This document shows positions 25,732 through 34,441 of a stretch of 64,000 bases of DNA, piece after piece. The translations under genes and the position numbers were made by a program. Numbering within the stretch: the first letter of the stretch is position 1; the number at the start of each line of letters is the position of its first letter. The stretch comes from CAVWZH01 sp963765285 (lineage in GTDB: Bacteria; Acidobacteriota; Terriglobia; Terriglobales; Acidobacteriaceae): NCBI GenBank assembly GCA_963765285.1, contig CAVXVR010000009.1, positions 124,001-188,000 on the forward strand, in the 5' to 3' direction. Under the pieces are notes generated by a model. That model had not been told where the DNA came from. It searched no databases and saw only the letters and a program-made list of their open reading frames with translations.

Positions 25732-27286
25732 TTATGTTTTCTCTGTGTCCTCAGCGCCCGCTGTGGTTTTCTTCTCCGGCCTGAGCAAAGGGAACAGAAT
25801 CACGTCGCGAATGGTATGCGAATCGGTGAGTAGCATGGCCAGCCGGTCAACCCCTACGCCGACGCCACCCGCCGGCGGCATGCCGTAAGATAGCGCGCGG
25901 ATGTAGTCCTCATCCATCTGGTGAGCTTCCTCGTCGCCGCGGGCGCGTTCTTTGAGCTGCTGCTCAAAACGGCGGCGCTGGTCTTCGGGATCGTTGAGCT
26001 CGCTGAAGCCGTTGGCAATTTCCATTTTGCCGGCAAAGATCTCCCAGCGCTCGGTCCAGTCGGGTTCGTCGGGTTTCTGCTTCGACAGCGGTGAGATGGC
26101 AGTGGGGAATTCGTAGATGATGGTCGGCTGCATCAGGTGCTCTTCAGCAACCGCCTCGAACAAGGCGGCGATTGTCTTTCCGGCTGGCTCCTTCGGATCG
26201 TAAGCCACGTGCGAGTGTTTGGCGTTGAAGCGCTCGACCAAACTCTTTACCGACTCATGAGTGGCAAATTCGGAAAGCGCCGGCTTCGCGCCAGCGGCTT
26301 CCGGCCAAAACTGAATAATGGCCTCGCGCATGGTCAAGCGCTGCCAGTTGGATTCGAGCCCAGTCAATCTCGTCTTCGCCCCACTTGGTCTTTGTTCCAC
26401 CAGTCACATCTTTCGCTGCCTGGATGATTAACTGTTGGGTGAGGTCCATGATGCCGCGATAGTCGGTATAGGCCTGGTAAGCCTCCAGCATGGTGAATTC
26501 GGGATTCCATCGCCAGCCCAGGCCTTCGTTGCGGAAATTTCGGTTGATCTCGTAAACTCGGTCGAATCCGCCCACAGTCAGCCGCTTGAGGTAAAGCTCG
26601 GGAGCAATCCGCAAATAAAGATCCATGTCGAGCGTGTTGTGGTGCGTGATAAATGGCCGCGCCACGGCGCCCCCGGCGATGGGCTGCATCATCGGCGTTT
26701 CCACTTCGATAAAACCGTGTGCGTCCATGAATTGGCGCATCGACTGGATCAGCTTGCTGCGCTTAAGAAAGACTCCGCGGACTTCAGGATTCATTACCAG
26801 ATCGACATAACGCTGGCGATAGCGAAGCTCGACGTCAGTCAGCCCGTGCCATTTTTCCGGCAGAGGCAGCAGGTCTTTGCTGAGGAAGGTGATTTCTTCC
26901 ACATGAACCGTAAGTTCGCCCGTCCTGGTGCGAAACAGGTATCCGCTCACTCCCACGTGGTCGCCGAGGTCCAGCAATTTGTAAAGCTCGAATCCCTTCT
27001 CGCCCACCGCATCTTTCTTGACGTAGATTTGCAATTTCTGGCCGTTCTGCTGCAAATGTGCGAACCCTGCCTTGCCCATGAGGCGGATGGCCATGATCCG
27101 TCCCGCCAGACGGACGTTGACGCGCGGGTTTTCCAGTTGCTCGCCAGTCTTTTCTGAGTAGTCCGCCAAAATCTGGGGAATCGTGTGGGTGAATTCGTAC
27201 CGGGTCGGGTACGCGCGCTGGCCGAGCGCCTCAATCTGCTTTAATTTCTCCAGCCGCAATTGGTAGATGTTTTCGTCGAGTGCCAA
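25732..27286 (-). pseudogene. lysS: lysyl-tRNA synthetase, single-base frameshift
   Basis: Two overlapping frames together give one class II LysRS of about 517 aa. The N-terminal part (start 27286, MALDENIYQLRLEKLKQIEA) has the OB-fold anticodon-binding domain, motif 1 around HGFIEVETPMMQPIAGGA and motif 2 at NFRNEGLGWRWNPEFT. The second frame carries EIANGFSELNDPEDQRRRFE and motif 3 (GVGVGVDRLAMLL). The frames join if one of the A bases near 26353 is removed, giving DEIDWARSNWQRLTMREAI. LysRS is essential, so a sequence error, or a second copy elsewhere, must be invoked. Motif 2 lacks the usual His before Asn-Pro-Glu (Trp instead). Confidence 0.9.
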
Positions 27287-27413
27287 TGCGTTCCTTTGAA
27301 TTGCCTAAGTGGTAGCAGGATTATAAACAGAACACTGCTGCGGCGCTGACCCCATTGCGGTGGAAAGGCGCACAGAGTACTATCGTCGCTGAGCCGTTAG
27401 CGGGCGAAAACGC

Positions 27414-27770
27414 ATGCCTCAAAATTATCTTCCGATGTTTTTGTTCGTGGCAGTCGTGGGGATTCTGATCCCGCTTACGCTTGTGCTTACCAAGCTCGTC
27501 CGGCCCGATAATCCGAGCAAGGATAAGCTTTCGCCCTACGAATGCGGCATTGATCCAGTCGATAACTCGCGCGGGCGCTACACCGTGCGCTACTACATTG
27601 TCGCCATTCTTTTTGTGGTGTTCGATGTTGAGACCATCTTCCTGTTTCCCTGGGCGGTGAAGTTCAAGGCGCTGGGCGTCTTCGGGCTGGTCGAAATGCT
27701 GGTGTTCCTGTTGATCCTGGTCGTCGGCTACATCTGGATCTGGAAAAAAGGCGCGCTGGAATGGGTTTAA
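27414..27770 (+). CDS. nuoA: NADH-quinone oxidoreductase subunit A
   Basis: The 118 aa complex I membrane subunit has three helices and the diagnostic loop DKLSPYECGIDPVDNSRGRY with its conserved Cys, then RYYIVAILFVVFDVETIFLF carrying the Asp and Glu of helix 2. It helps form the quinone-site roof between the membrane and peripheral arms. It heads the plus-strand nuo block; the divergent lysS gene starts 127 bp upstream. The next gene is not nuoB but a small PH-like protein. Confidence 0.96.
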   Translation: MPQNYLPMFLFVAVVGILIPLTLVLTKLVRPDNPSKDKLSPYECGIDPVDNSRGRYTVRYYIVAILFVVFDVETIFLFPWAVKFKALGVFGLVEMLVFLLILVVGYIWIWKKGALEWV

Positions 27771-27773
27771 AGA

Positions 27774-27808
27774 CAGCACTCAGCCGTCAGCACTCAGCCT
27801 TCAGCTAA
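27774..27808 (+). repeat. 7-bp tandem repeat in the nuoA downstream spacer
   Basis: Five heptamers in a row: CAGCACT, CAGCCGT, CAGCACT, CAGCCTT, CAGCTAA. They start 3 bp after the nuoA stop codon. Similar 7-bp period repeats of another motif fill the nuoJ-nuoK and nuoK-nuoL spacers. Confidence 0.85.
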
Positions 27809-27829
27809 CCCCTCACTGACTAATTACGC

Positions 27830-28165
27830 ATGGCTACGAAACCTCCCAGTAACCTGAATCCAGACAGCGAAACCTTTACTGCGAGCCGCTGGACCAGAGG
27901 CAATTTGCTGTTTCCGAACCGCATCGCGGTCAGTCCGCTGCGGGTGAGCCGCATTAAATCCCGACTTTTTGGCAGCAACGAGGAAAGCATTTCCATCAGC
28001 CAGGTGGCATCGGTGCATATTTCGACCGGCATGATCTGGTCCGACATCGTGATTGAGTCCTCGGCTGGGACCGATCCTTTGACCAGCCACGGCCATCGCA
28101 AGGCCGATGCGCAGCGGATTCGGGACTTGATTGAAGGCTATCAGGCAGCATCGCCGAGGAAGTAA
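27830..28165 (+). CDS. small PH-like protein in the nuoB position
   Basis: The 111 aa product has no cysteine, no membrane helix and no signal peptide. Its middle reads RVSRIKSRLFGSNEESISIS followed by QVASVHISTGMIWSDIVIES and a GHRKADAQRIRDLIEGY helix. This strand-rich core plus C-terminal helix is the layout of bacterial PH-like (bPH) domains; the fold call is by pattern only. It lies between nuoA and nuoC, where nuoB normally is, but it cannot be NuoB because the Fe-S cysteines are absent. Co-expression with complex I is likely; function is unknown. Confidence 0.7.
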   Translation: MATKPPSNLNPDSETFTASRWTRGNLLFPNRIAVSPLRVSRIKSRLFGSNEESISISQVASVHISTGMIWSDIVIESSAGTDPLTSHGHRKADAQRIRDLIEGYQAASPRK

Positions 28166-28270
28166 CGCCAGCCTCTCCAGCCACGATTGACACAGTGTTT
28201 GCAAGCTGTTAGAAGTTAACGTTCCTCTTTTGTAAGCCACGCCACGCCGGAGGTTTGTACCTTCGCAGCT

Positions 28271-28876
28271 ATGCCTGAGGAGACTAAATCGCCCTCCCCG
28301 CCAGCAGGCGGCGAATCGAAGCCGTCGGCGGAAGCTCCGCACCGGGCCGCCGCGCCACCCAAGCCCGCAGGTCCCGCCCCGGAACCATGGAATTCGCCGA
28401 TGATCGAGCGATTGAAGGAGCAGTACGGCTCCGGCATTGCCCCCCTCACCTACCTCGGCCAGAACTACATGATCGTGGACTCGTCTCTCATTCCTGAATT
28501 GCTGCAGGTCTTGCGCGATCAGGAGGAGTTCGACTATTGCGTGGACGTCACGGCGCTTCATTATCCTCAGCGCGAGAAGCAGTTCGACGTGATCTGGGTT
28601 CTCTACTCACATCCGCGAAACGAGCGCATCCGGGTGAAGACCATGATCACCGATGGAGAAGTCATTCCCAGCTGCGTTGCCATCTGGGCGACGGCGAACT
28701 GGCTGGAGCGCGAAGTCTATGACATGTTTGGCATCCGTTTCGAAGGCCATCCGGACATGAAGCGGATTCTGCTGCCTGACGGCTGGAAAGGCCATCCCCT
28801 GCGCAAGGATTACGGCATCATTCAGCAGGACAACGAGTGGGTGCAGATCAACCTGGGCATCGAGAGCGGGCAATAG
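28271..28876 (+). CDS. nuoC: NADH-quinone oxidoreductase subunit C
   Basis: The 201 aa product has a Pro/Ala-rich N-terminal tail (residues 1-42; PHRAAAPPKPAGPAPEP), which is not part of the usual NuoC fold. The conserved 30-kDa subunit domain follows. The C-terminal signature is complete: LEREVYDMFGIRFEGHPDMK, then RILLPDGWKGHPLRKDY. NuoC sits beside NuoD in the peripheral connecting module of complex I. nuoD starts 5 bp after its stop. An internal ATG at residue 44 could be an alternative start that skips the tail. Confidence 0.95.
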   Translation: MPEETKSPSPPAGGESKPSAEAPHRAAAPPKPAGPAPEPWNSPMIERLKEQYGSGIAPLTYLGQNYMIVDSSLIPELLQVLRDQEEFDYCVDVTALHYPQREKQFDVIWVLYSHPRNERIRVKTMITDGEVIPSCVAIWATANWLEREVYDMFGIRFEGHPDMKRILLPDGWKGHPLRKDYGIIQQDNEWVQINLGIESGQ

Positions 28877-28881
28877 GCCAG

Positions 28882-30036
28882 ATGACCGACTCCACCAAAT
28901 ACCTTTCGCACCTGGAACTCGGCGAACCTGACAAAACTTTTCTTGATTCCAACGAACTCATCATCAATATGGGGCCGCAGCACCCGGCCACCCATGGCGT
29001 TCTGCGTGTGATCCTGAAGCTCGACGGCGAAAAAGTTCTAGGCACGGAATGCGTGATCGGATATCTGCACCGTGGCGTTGAGAAAATCGCTGAACACCGT
29101 ACCTACACAATGTTCAATCCCTACGTCGACCGTATGGACTACGTGGCGGCAGTCTCCAACGGATTGGGCTATTGCGAGGCGGTCGAAAAGCTGTTGAATA
29201 TCGAAGCTCCTCCCCGGGCAAATTACATTCGCGTCATTCTGACGGAGTTGAACCGCCTGGCTAGCCACCAACTTTGGCTGGGCACGCACGCGCTTGATAT
29301 CGGGGCAATGACTCCGCTTTTCTACACGTTTCGTGACCGGGAAGAAATTCTCAAGATTTTTGAGAAGTATTGCGGCGCACGCCTTACGACCCACGCATTT
29401 CGCATCGGCGGATGCCTGTATGAGACCTACGATGGTTTCGAGCGCGACGTGAAGAAGTTTATCGACTCCGCTCCGTCCAAAATTGACGAATATGAAGAAC
29501 TGCTGACTACCAATCGCATCTGGGTGGAACGGACGAAGGGCGTGGGCGCGATTTCAGCCAAAGATTGCATCGCGCTCGGCGTCACCGGGCCAGTGCTGCG
29601 GGCCAGTGGTGTGAAGTGGGACTTGCGTAAGGCTCAGCCCTACGCGGCTTACCGCGAATTCGACTTCGAAATTCCCATCGGCGAGAACGGCGACACTTAC
29701 GACCGGTATCTCGTCCGCATGCAGGAGATGCGGCAATCGCTCCGCATCATCGAGCAGGCCGTCGCAAGAATTCCTGAGGGGCCGATCATGGCAAAGGTTC
29801 CCAAGGTGATCAAGCCGCCGGTCGGGGAAATCTACCACTCGATCGAAGCGCCGAAGGGCGAGCTGGGATACTTCATCGTCAGTGATGGGTCTACGCAGCC
29901 GTATCGTGTGCGAGTGCGGCCTCCGTCGTTCGTGAACCTGCAAGCCCTGGACATCATGGTTCGCGGACAGCTTGTCGCCGACGTCATCGCCGTGATCGGT
30001 ACGCTTGATATCGTGCTGGGCGAGGTGGACCGCTAA
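28882..30036 (+). CDS. nuoD: NADH-quinone oxidoreductase subunit D
   Basis: I chose ATG 28882, just after the nuoC stop; the open frame upstream overlaps nuoC. The 384 aa 49-kDa subunit shows NMGPQHPATHGVLRVILKLD, the quinone-site motif YLHRGVEKIAEHRTY, NRLASHQLWLGTHALDIGAM and the C-terminal QALDIMVRGQLVADVIAVI with its normal terminal GTLDIVLGEVDR. It forms the quinone-binding cavity with NuoB, which is not encoded here. Its stop overlaps the nuoH start (TAATG). Confidence 0.96.
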   Translation: MTDSTKYLSHLELGEPDKTFLDSNELIINMGPQHPATHGVLRVILKLDGEKVLGTECVIGYLHRGVEKIAEHRTYTMFNPYVDRMDYVAAVSNGLGYCEAVEKLLNIEAPPRANYIRVILTELNRLASHQLWLGTHALDIGAMTPLFYTFRDREEILKIFEKYCGARLTTHAFRIGGCLYETYDGFERDVKKFIDSAPSKIDEYEELLTTNRIWVERTKGVGAISAKDCIALGVTGPVLRASGVKWDLRKAQPYAAYREFDFEIPIGENGDTYDRYLVRMQEMRQSLRIIEQAVARIPEGPIMAKVPKVIKPPVGEIYHSIEAPKGELGYFIVSDGSTQPYRVRVRPPSFVNLQALDIMVRGQLVADVIAVIGTLDIVLGEVDR

Positions 30037-31283
30037 TGCTCGATTACATCACCTCCTATCTGAGCAAGACCGTGACACCGGGTCAGGCGGGCAATGTTTT
30101 CTGGATCGTTGTTTATATTTTCATTGTTTTTGGTGGCGTGTCAGTTGCCGTCGTCGCCATGAATTGGCTGGAGCGCAAAGCCTTGGCCCATTTCCAGATT
30201 CGCCTGGGCCCCATGCGGGTGGGCCCGCACGGACTGCTTCAGCCCATTGCCGACGCGTTGAAGCTCATGACCAAGGAAGACATTATTCCGTCCGCCGCGG
30301 ATAAATTTGTTTTCTGGATTGCTCCTCTGATCATTCTTTGCGCTTCATTCACCACTTATATTGTCGTGCCTTTCGGCCCAACGCATGCGATTACCGATCT
30401 CAACATCGGAATCCTGTTCATGCTGGGCGTTTCGTCGCTCAGCGTGCTGGGAGTTGTGATGGCGGGCTGGGCATCGAACTCACACTATCCGCTGATCGGC
30501 GCGCTGCGCTCCAGCGCACAGATGGTTTCCTATGAAATCGCCATGGGACTGGCGGTGGTTTCCGCCGTGCTGATGACCAGCCTCAAGACCGGCACCGGCA
30601 CGCTGAGTATGATCGGGATTGTGCGGGCCCAGCAGGAACAGCATGTGTGGTTTCTGTTTAAATTCTTTCCCTTCGGATTGATTGCGTTCGGAATTTTCGC
30701 CATCGCGATGATCGCCGAAACCAACCGCGCCCCGTTTGACCTGCCCGAAGCAGAATCTGAATTGACCGCCGGTTTCCACACGGAATACAGCGGCTTGCGC
30801 TGGTCTCTGTTTATGCTTGGCGAGTACGCCGCCATGATCGCGGTGTCGTCGATTGCGGTGACTTTGTGGCTGGGTGGGTGGATGCGTCCCTTTCCTAACC
30901 TGCTAAGCGGAGATACCTGGGATACGGTGTTTTCCTTGTTTCCCGGGCTCACATTCCTGGGCTTGGCCGTGATTGCGTTCATCGGCGTGGTCCGCATGCC
31001 GAAGCACCCATACTTTAAAGTTCAGACCATTGGTCTGGCCGGGTTCGGTGCGGTGCTGGCTCTGATCGGTCTGGTGCTGTTCGCGCCTCCGGTTCGCGAT
31101 CGCGTTGAGGACATTTATTGGTTCGTGGCCAAAGTCGGAGTCTTCATGTATCTGTACATCTGGTATCGCGCCACCTTCCCGCGATACCGCTTCGATCAGC
31201 TTATGAGAGTGGGATGGAAGGTGCTCTTGCCCATCGCACTGGTGGTTCTGATTGGGACCGCTGTGTGGGGAGTGCTGGTCTGA
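30036..31283 (+). CDS. nuoH: NADH-quinone oxidoreductase subunit H
   Basis: The 415 aa membrane subunit has eight or nine helices. The NuoH hallmarks are NWLERKALAHFQIRLGPMRV (first cytosolic loop), LKLMTKEDIIPSAADKFVF and AETNRAPFDLPEAESELTAG (acidic quinone-channel loop), followed by FHTEYSGLRWSLFMLGEYA. It links the quinone site to the proton-pumping arm. It is a little long for NuoH. In standard operons nuoG precedes it and nuoI follows; here nuoD precedes and nuoJ follows after one base, so nuoI is missing. Confidence 0.96.
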   Translation: MLDYITSYLSKTVTPGQAGNVFWIVVYIFIVFGGVSVAVVAMNWLERKALAHFQIRLGPMRVGPHGLLQPIADALKLMTKEDIIPSAADKFVFWIAPLIILCASFTTYIVVPFGPTHAITDLNIGILFMLGVSSLSVLGVVMAGWASNSHYPLIGALRSSAQMVSYEIAMGLAVVSAVLMTSLKTGTGTLSMIGIVRAQQEQHVWFLFKFFPFGLIAFGIFAIAMIAETNRAPFDLPEAESELTAGFHTEYSGLRWSLFMLGEYAAMIAVSSIAVTLWLGGWMRPFPNLLSGDTWDTVFSLFPGLTFLGLAVIAFIGVVRMPKHPYFKVQTIGLAGFGAVLALIGLVLFAPPVRDRVEDIYWFVAKVGVFMYLYIWYRATFPRYRFDQLMRVGWKVLLPIALVVLIGTAVWGVLV

Positions 31284-31284
31284 T

Positions 31285-31794
31285 ATGACGCCAGTCGCCA
31301 CAACTTTCTTCTTTTACTTTCTGTCGGCCGTCACCGTGATCAGCGCTTTCATGGTGATTACGCGGCGCAACGCCGTGCACTCGGCGTTGGCGCTGATCCT
31401 GTCGCTGTTGGGACAAGCCGCGCTGTATCTCATGCTCTACGCACCCTTCGTTGCCGGCGTCCAGATCATTCTTTACGCCGGCGGAATCATGGTGTTGTTC
31501 CTGTTCGTCATCATGCTGATTTCGATCGACCAACAGCGCAAAGAAGAGCAGTTCAACAAGTTGTGGGTGGTCGGCGTTCTGGCCGCGGTCGCACTGGGCG
31601 GATTATTTGTCGGTGTTTACGTGAAAGGCAAAGCGTTGTTTTCTGGGCCAGTGCTTCCTTTTAAGGAGGAAACGAACACGCAGCAAATTGCCGTCCTCCT
31701 CTATGGGAATTACATGTTCGCCTTTGAGATCGCGTCGCTGCTGCTTTTGGTGGCGATTATCGGTGCAGTAGTGATGGCGAAGAAGAGAATATGA
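31285..31794 (+). CDS. nuoJ: NADH-quinone oxidoreductase subunit J
   Basis: The 169 aa membrane subunit starts at ATG 31285, one base after the nuoH stop. It has five helices and the conserved stretch AVHSALALILSLLGQAALYL, then AGVQIILYAGGIMVLFLFVIML, which contains the pi-bulge helix important for coupling. A soluble loop (GKALFSGPVLPFKEETNTQQ) precedes the last helix. The spacer to nuoK is made of 7-bp repeats. Confidence 0.95.
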   Translation: MTPVATTFFFYFLSAVTVISAFMVITRRNAVHSALALILSLLGQAALYLMLYAPFVAGVQIILYAGGIMVLFLFVIMLISIDQQRKEEQFNKLWVVGVLAAVALGGLFVGVYVKGKALFSGPVLPFKEETNTQQIAVLLYGNYMFAFEIASLLLLVAIIGAVVMAKKRI

Positions 31795-31819
31795 GGGATA
31801 ACGATGGCCTTTAGCTCAA

Positions 31820-31868
31820 GCTAAGAGCTAAGAGCTAAGAGCTAAGAGCCAATAGCTAAGAGCCAACA
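31820..31868 (+). repeat. 7-bp tandem repeat between nuoJ and nuoK
   Basis: Seven heptamers: GCTAAGA four times, then GCCAATA, GCTAAGA, GCCAACA. The array ends one base before the nuoK ATG at 31870, so it occupies the place of the ribosome site; the only Shine-Dalgarno-like match is the weak AAGAG inside the unit. Confidence 0.9.
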
Positions 31869-31869
31869 A

Positions 31870-32175
31870 ATGGTTCCAATCACCACACTCCACTATCTCG
31901 TAGTCGCGGCCGCGCTATTCGTGCTCGGCGTAATCGGCGTGCTCACCCGCCGCAATGTCGTCATTGTGCTGATGTCGATCGAACTGATCCTGAACGCCGT
32001 CAACCTGAACCTCGTAGCGTTTTCGCGGATGTGGGGATTGCACGGCCAGGTGTTCGCCATCTTTGTGATCACCGATGCGGCGGCAGAAGCCGCCGTCGGC
32101 CTGGGAATTTTAATTGCGTTTTTCCGCAACAAAGAAACAGTAAATGTGGACGAAGTAGATTTACTGAAGTGGTAA
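31870..32175 (+). CDS. nuoK: NADH-quinone oxidoreductase subunit K
   Basis: The 101 aa membrane subunit has three helices with the two conserved glutamates, one in LMSIELILNAVNLNLVAFSR and one in VITDAAAEAAVGLGILIAFF. These carry protons in the E-channel. Length matches the family. No clear Shine-Dalgarno precedes it, because the upstream 49 bp are heptamer repeats, so translation may depend on coupling or on the weak AAGAG in the repeat. Confidence 0.96.
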   Translation: MVPITTLHYLVVAAALFVLGVIGVLTRRNVVIVLMSIELILNAVNLNLVAFSRMWGLHGQVFAIFVITDAAAEAAVGLGILIAFFRNKETVNVDEVDLLKW

Positions 32176-32180
32176 AGTGC

Positions 32181-32229
32181 CTTGGCTCTTAGCTTTGGCT
32201 AAGAGCTAAAAGCCAAGAGCTAATAGCTA
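32181..32229 (+). repeat. 7-bp period repeat and hairpin between nuoK and nuoL
   Basis: Seven units with a 7-bp period: CTTGGCT, CTTAGCT, TTGGCTA, AGAGCTA, AAAGCCA, AGAGCTA, ATAGCTA. They end two bases before the nuoL ATG. The first 14 bases (32181-32194) pair with 32204-32217 at 13 of 14 positions around a 9-base loop, so a stable RNA hairpin is possible just upstream of nuoL. Confidence 0.85.
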
Positions 32230-32231
32230 AA

Positions 32232-34391
32232 ATGTTTTTCTTAGACCACATCTGGCTCATCCCGCTGCTGCCCGCCTTCGGCGCGGCGGTGATGTTTTTC
32301 TTCGGACGCAAGCTGACCAAATCTGCGGTGAGCGCGGTGTGCGTCGGCACGATCGTCGTAGCTTTCCTGTTTTCCTGCGGGGCGGTGTGGCAATTCGTCG
32401 ACTGGACCGGCTCGGCCCCGCACTATCATCAAGCCAAAGAAGTCGTCCTCTACACCTGGCTGGGGACCGACACGGGCCACCTGAATTACCTCACCCATGA
32501 TGGCAGTCCGGCCCCGTTTCAGGCTGACGCCGGTTTTCTGCTCGACCCGCTTTCCAGCATCTGGCTGCTCTTCGTGACCGGTGTGGGTCTGCTCATTCAC
32601 ATTTATTCGGTCGGCTACATGGCGCACGAGGGCGGGTATTACCGCTTCTTCGGATACCTGAATCTCTTTATGTTCTCCATGCTCACGCTGATCCTAGCGA
32701 ACAACTATGTGCTGTTGTTCGTGGGCTGGGAGGGCGTGGGGCTGTGTTCTTACCTGCTGATCGGATTCTATTTCCATCGGAAATCGGCCAGCGACGCGGC
32801 GATCAAGGCGTTTGTCGTCAACCGCATCGGGGACGCTGGATTCCTGCTGGGAATGTTCACCATTGCCTGGTATTTCGGATCGTTGCGTTTCACTGACGTC
32901 TCGCTTCTGGCACGCAGCGGACACTTCCGCATCGGCGATCCCGTCATTACGATCGCGACGCTGTTGCTCTTTGTCGGCGCGTGCGGCAAGTCGGCTCAAT
33001 TGCCGCTCTACATCTGGCTACCAGACGCCATGGAAGGCCCGACGCCGGTCTCAGCCCTGATTCATGCCGCAACCATGGTCACTGCCGGCGTGTACATGGT
33101 GGCGCGGTCGAATGCTTTATTCGTGCTGGCGCCTTCATCCATGAAGGTAGTGGCGGTTGTGGGTGCGCTGACCGCAATTTTCGCCGCCACGATCGGGCTG
33201 GTGCAGAACGACATCAAACGCGTGCTCGCTTACTCAACTGTTTCGCAGCTCGGATACATGTTTCTCGCGCTTGGAGTCGGAGCGTTTGCCGCCGGCGTCT
33301 TCCACGTATTTACCCATGCTTTCTTTAAGGCGCTGTTGTTCCTCGGCGCAGGATCGGTGATCCACTCCATGAGCGGCGAGCAGGATATGCGACACATGGG
33401 CGATCTAAGCCAGCGCATTCCTGTGACGTATCGGACGATGCTGATCGCTACCTTGGCCATTGCCGGCATTCCACCGTTCGCCGGATTTTTCTCCAAAGAC
33501 GAAATCCTGTGGCAGGCATGGTCTTCAGAAGGCGGCGCATATCGCTTCCTGTGGCTGGTTGGCTTTATTACTGCGCTGTTGACCGCCTTCTATATGGCTC
33601 GCCTTATCTGCCTGACATTTTTCGGCCACCCGCGCATGAGTCATGAAGTAGAGCACCACGTTCATGAAAGCCCCAAATCGATGACCGTTCCGTTGGTGAT
33701 TTTGGCGCTGATGTCGATCGTCGCTGGGTTCCTCGGTTTCCCACACAGCCTGGCGCGGGTGGTCGGCTTCAAGAGTGAGACCAATTACTTCGAAAAGTTT
33801 CTTGATCCGGTGTTTGCCAGGGAAGCCAAAGTGTTCCGGACAGAAGGTGAAGCGGCCCAGTTAGCGGCGGGTAAAAGGGAAGAAGAGCACACCAGCCCGC
33901 TTGAGTACATCCTCATGCTGCTTTCTGTCGGCGCGGCGGTGGCGGGTGGAGGCGCGGCTTATCGCCTCTACAGCCAGCTTAACAAAGGTTACGTTGAACC
34001 CATCGAACAGGCGTTTCGTCCCGCTTACAACGTGCTGCTGAACAAATATTACGTGGACGAGGGCTATGACTACGTCTTCACCGGGCGGCGCAAGATTGGC
34101 CGCCTACGCCTGGGCGTGATGGGATTGGGCGATGCTTCGTCGTGGTTTGATTCACACGTGATCGACGGAACTGTCAACGCGGCTGGTTGGATGACGCGTG
34201 CTGCCGGCTGGCTTTCCAGTTGGTGGGACAAGATTGTCATCGACGGAATTTGCGTCAACGGTCCCGCTTACGTGGCGCAGGCCCTTTCGTACTTCCCGAC
34301 CCGCCTGTTGCAGTGGGGTCTGGTGCAGTGGTACGCGCTGGTCATGGTGGTTGGTTTAGTCGGGTTCGTTGCCTATTACGCGTGGCATTGA
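32232..34391 (+). CDS. nuoL: NADH-quinone oxidoreductase subunit L
   Basis: The 719 aa proton-pumping antiporter-like subunit has about 15 core helices, including VLLFVGWEGVGLCSYLLIGF (the key Glu), WLPDAMEGPTPVSALIHAAT and THAFFKALLFLGAGSVIHSM with its Lys/His path. The long C-terminal part (about 480-719) includes the lateral helix that braces NuoM and NuoN, ending in a last helix (WGLVQWYALVMVVGLVGFVA). It sits in normal nuoK-L-M-N order. Confidence 0.97.
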   Translation: MFFLDHIWLIPLLPAFGAAVMFFFGRKLTKSAVSAVCVGTIVVAFLFSCGAVWQFVDWTGSAPHYHQAKEVVLYTWLGTDTGHLNYLTHDGSPAPFQADAGFLLDPLSSIWLLFVTGVGLLIHIYSVGYMAHEGGYYRFFGYLNLFMFSMLTLILANNYVLLFVGWEGVGLCSYLLIGFYFHRKSASDAAIKAFVVNRIGDAGFLLGMFTIAWYFGSLRFTDVSLLARSGHFRIGDPVITIATLLLFVGACGKSAQLPLYIWLPDAMEGPTPVSALIHAATMVTAGVYMVARSNALFVLAPSSMKVVAVVGALTAIFAATIGLVQNDIKRVLAYSTVSQLGYMFLALGVGAFAAGVFHVFTHAFFKALLFLGAGSVIHSMSGEQDMRHMGDLSQRIPVTYRTMLIATLAIAGIPPFAGFFSKDEILWQAWSSEGGAYRFLWLVGFITALLTAFYMARLICLTFFGHPRMSHEVEHHVHESPKSMTVPLVILALMSIVAGFLGFPHSLARVVGFKSETNYFEKFLDPVFAREAKVFRTEGEAAQLAAGKREEEHTSPLEYILMLLSVGAAVAGGGAAYRLYSQLNKGYVEPIEQAFRPAYNVLLNKYYVDEGYDYVFTGRRKIGRLRLGVMGLGDASSWFDSHVIDGTVNAAGWMTRAAGWLSSWWDKIVIDGICVNGPAYVAQALSYFPTRLLQWGLVQWYALVMVVGLVGFVAYYAWH

Positions 34392-34441
34392 TGGCTGGTG
34401 TGGCGCGGGCGCTCTCGCTCGCGTAACTGAGAACTGCTCTT

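Noticed and set aside
27830..28165. diverged nuoB
   Set aside because: No cysteine at all, and none of the NuoB motifs; a different protein.
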